A stretch of 8,473 nt of DNA from the NCBI GenBank assembly GCA_021792815.1, contig JAJYTX010000092.1:1-8473 (forward strand), written 5' to 3'. The notes beneath the pieces were generated by a model that was not told the origin of the DNA, searched no databases, and saw only the letters and a program-made list of their open reading frames with translations. How positions within the stretch are numbered: position 1 is the first letter of the stretch; the number at the start of each line of letters is the position of its first letter. Positions 6,792 to 8,473 of this stretch are shown here, in pieces. Origin of the DNA: Pseudomonadota bacterium. GTDB taxonomy: Bacteria > Pseudomonadota > Gammaproteobacteria > Steroidobacterales > Steroidobacteraceae. The position numbers were made by a program, and so were the translations under genes.

Positions 6792-6824
6792 CCGCCGAGG
6801 AACCGCGCACCGCCGGCCGGCCGA

Positions 6825-7316
6825 TCACAGGCTCGCCAGCCTGCGCATCACGATGTCCGCGAGCTCGCGGCCCATGGCGCCCTCGAGGATGGCCTTCTCG
6901 TGCTCCTTGGCGAGCAACAGACTCTCGTCAAAGGTGTACGAGCGCGTGGCGGAGAGCGTCTGCGGCGCGAGCAGCGGTCGGCCGCTCGCACTCACCGAGA
7001 AGCGGATGAAGTAGGTCACCTGGTACTCTGTCGGCTGATTGGTGGCGGAGACCGACAGCACGCGGGACGTGACCCGATCCTGAAGAATACTGACGACGGC
7101 GCTGGCCCGACCGGCCTCTGCGGCCGGGTGGGCGCCGGAGATGAGCAGGTCGCGCCGCAGGCTCTGCACGAAATCGCTCTGCTGATCCTGCGCCTCGAGG
7201 TACGGATGCGCCATCACGGCCGGCAGCGGCGTGCGTCCCTCCAGGTGAAATCCGCAGCCGGAAAGCAGCGCGGCGCCAGCCAGGGACAGCAGGAGAGTCT
7301 TCGCGGGGCGTCTCAT
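6825..7316 (-). CDS. lptE: LPS-assembly lipoprotein LptE
   Basis: The 163-residue product begins with a lipoprotein signal peptide: positive MRRPAK, a hydrophobic stretch, then the lipobox LSGC with the lipidated cysteine at C21. GFHLEG directly follows, close to the GFHLRG start of mature LptE (formerly RlpB). The middle has TNQPTEYQVTYFIRFSV (residues 92-108), a typical LptE strand region, and the length fits the family. LptE is an outer-membrane lipoprotein that plugs the LptD barrel and is needed to insert lipopolysaccharide into the outer leaflet. It sits directly after leuS with a 14-base gap, the same order as in E. coli. The next gene downstream is not holA, unlike in E. coli. The start at 7316 is supported by the signal peptide. 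The call is firm. Confidence 0.93.
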   Translation of the reverse strand: MRRPAKTLLLSLAGAALLSGCGFHLEGRTPLPAVMAHPYLEAQDQQSDFVQSLRRDLLISGAHPAAEAGRASAVVSILQDRVTSRVLSVSATNQPTEYQVTYFIRFSVSASGRPLLAPQTLSATRSYTFDESLLLAKEHEKAILEGAMGRELADIVMRRLASL

Positions 7317-7330
7317 GCGGATGGCGCTGC

Positions 7331-8473
7331 TCAGACCACGATGTTGACCAGCTTGCCCGGCACCACGATGGCCTTCCGGACGGGTTTGCCGGCGATGAAT
7401 CTGCCCACCTGCTCGTCAGCGAACGCTGCCTCGCGCACGGCGGCCTCGTCGGCTCCGGCGGCGACGTGAATGCGGCCGCGGAGCTTGCCGTTCACCTGCA
7501 CGACGATCTCCACCGTGTCCTGGACCAGCGCCGACTCGTCGACCTTGGGCCAGGGCTCATCGACCACGGCGCGCTCGTGCCCCAGCGCGTGCCACAAGGC
7601 ATGGCAGACGTGGGGAATGATCGGCGAGAGCACCAGGGTGATGATTTCCAGCGCCTCTTGCCGCACCGCGCGGCCGCCCGGCGATGCATCGTCGAAACGG
7701 CCGACCGCGTTGAGCAGCTCCATGCCGGCCGCGATCGCGGTATTGAAGTTGCGCCGCCGCCCGATGTCGTCCGTGGCCTTGGCGAGCGCATGATGGGCCG
7801 CGCGGCGCAGGTTCTTCTGCGGCTGCGACAGCGCGCCGCCCCGCAACCGCTCGGGCGGGCCGTGACACACGTGCTCGTGCACCGCGCTCCACAGGCGCCG
7901 GATGAAGCGCGACGCGCCCTGCACGCCTTCGTCCGACCATTCCAGCGTCTGTTCCGGCGGCGAGGCGAACATGGTGAACAGACGCGCCGTGTCGGCGCCA
8001 TAACGCGCAATCAGACCCTCGGGATCGACGCCGTTGTTCTCCGACTTCGACATCTTGCCGAGGCCGCCGTATTCCACGCGGATCGTCTCGCCCGCGGCCG
8101 TGGTCGCCTGGAAAATCTCGACGCCGTCCTCGCGCTGCGCGCGCACCTCCGCGGGATTGAAGTAGCGGCGCCGTCCGTCGGCGGTGGTGCACGAGTAGAT
8201 ATGGTTGAGCACCATGCCCTGGGTCAGCAGGTTGGTGAACGGCTCGTCGCAGCGCACCAGGCCGAGATCGCGCATCACCTTGGTCCAGAAGCGCGAATAC
8301 AACAGGTGCAGAATCGCATGCTCGATGCCGCCGATGTACTGGTCGACCGGCAGCCAGTACGCCGCGCGCTCGTCCACCATGGCCTGTGCCTGGTCCGGGC
8401 AGGCGTAGCGCAGGTAGTACCAGGATGAGTCTACGAACGTATCCATGGTGTCGGTCTCGCGCCGCGCCGCGCC
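7331..8473 (-). CDS. leuS: Leucyl-tRNA synthetase (C-terminal part; 5' end outside the window)
   Basis: The frame runs off the right edge, leaving the last 380 residues. The visible part begins with RETDTMDTFVDSSWYY, which matches E. coli LeuS closely. It contains LPVDQYIGGIEHAILHLLY, the class I signature KMSKS (bases 8042-8056) that binds ATP during leucine activation, GADTARLFTMFASP and TLEWSDEGVQGA, then the tRNA-binding anticodon-like domain with DDIGRRRNFNTAIAA. It ends in the VQVNGKLRG...VPGKLVNIVV segment of the LeuS C-terminal domain. The enzyme charges tRNA-Leu with leucine in the cytoplasm. The HIGH motif and editing domain lie upstream, outside the window. It heads the minus-strand row with lptE and is expected to be cotranscribed with it. 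No truncation or frameshift is seen. Confidence 0.97.
   Translation of the reverse strand, partial: GAARRETDTMDTFVDSSWYYLRYACPDQAQAMVDERAAYWLPVDQYIGGIEHAILHLLYSRFWTKVMRDLGLVRCDEPFTNLLTQGMVLNHIYSCTTADGRRRYFNPAEVRAQREDGVEIFQATTAAGETIRVEYGGLGKMSKSENNGVDPEGLIARYGADTARLFTMFASPPEQTLEWSDEGVQGASRFIRRLWSAVHEHVCHGPPERLRGGALSQPQKNLRRAAHHALAKATDDIGRRRNFNTAIAAGMELLNAVGRFDDASPGGRAVRQEALEIITLVLSPIIPHVCHALWHALGHERAVVDEPWPKVDESALVQDTVEIVVQVNGKLRGRIHVAAGADEAAVREAAFADEQVGRFIAGKPVRKAIVVPGKLVNIVV

Noticed and set aside
6528..7469. Plus-strand open frame spanning the zincin and lptE genes
   Set aside because: It crosses two genes, one of them firmly identified as lptE, and shows no recognisable domain.
7466..8428. 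Plus-strand open frame opposite leuS
   Set aside because: Antisense shadow of leuS, whose protein matches the family throughout.

Overview
The window is GC-rich, densely coding bacterial DNA, and every gene called here has clear relatives in Proteobacteria. The pair leuS-lptE on the minus strand, and a LeuS that resembles the E. coli protein along its whole visible length, point to a gammaproteobacterium or a close relative with high GC. I cannot name a genus. No tRNA, rRNA, CRISPR array, insertion sequence or phage gene is visible.

Right half (about 3103-8473, all minus strand): a leuS-headed row runs right to left. It holds the C-terminal part of leucyl-tRNA synthetase, then lptE (the LPS-assembly lipoprotein), then a small uncharacterised protein with an HEACH zinc-protease-like motif. 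Last comes a large multidomain protein with an acyl carrier domain, a fatty-acyl-AMP ligase-like domain and a PlsC-type acyltransferase domain in one chain. In E. coli lptE is followed by holA and nadD. Here that place is taken by the putative zincin and the lipid enzyme. A GC hairpin followed by an interrupted T run probably ends the row at about 3103-3127.

Left half (1-3111): an aromatic ring-cleavage and amide-hydrolysis group. On the minus strand, an HpaD/HpcB-type 3,4-dihydroxyphenylacetate 2,3-dioxygenase is followed by an amidase-signature amidase. Facing them on the plus strand is the 3' end of a second class III extradiol dioxygenase of the LigB type. The two dioxygenases belong to different branches of the family. 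Together with the amidase they suggest catabolism of aromatic compounds, perhaps amide-linked ones, but the rest of the pathway is not in the window.

The most distinctive regulatory signal is an AT-rich island at about 3085-3111, standing out of GC-rich surroundings upstream of the hpaD-like gene. It contains a perfect 14-bp palindrome, ATTAACATGTTAAT, which looks like the operator of a MarR-type repressor. The most interesting protein is the ACP-FAAL-PlsC fusion, which could activate, carry and transfer an acyl chain within one polypeptide.
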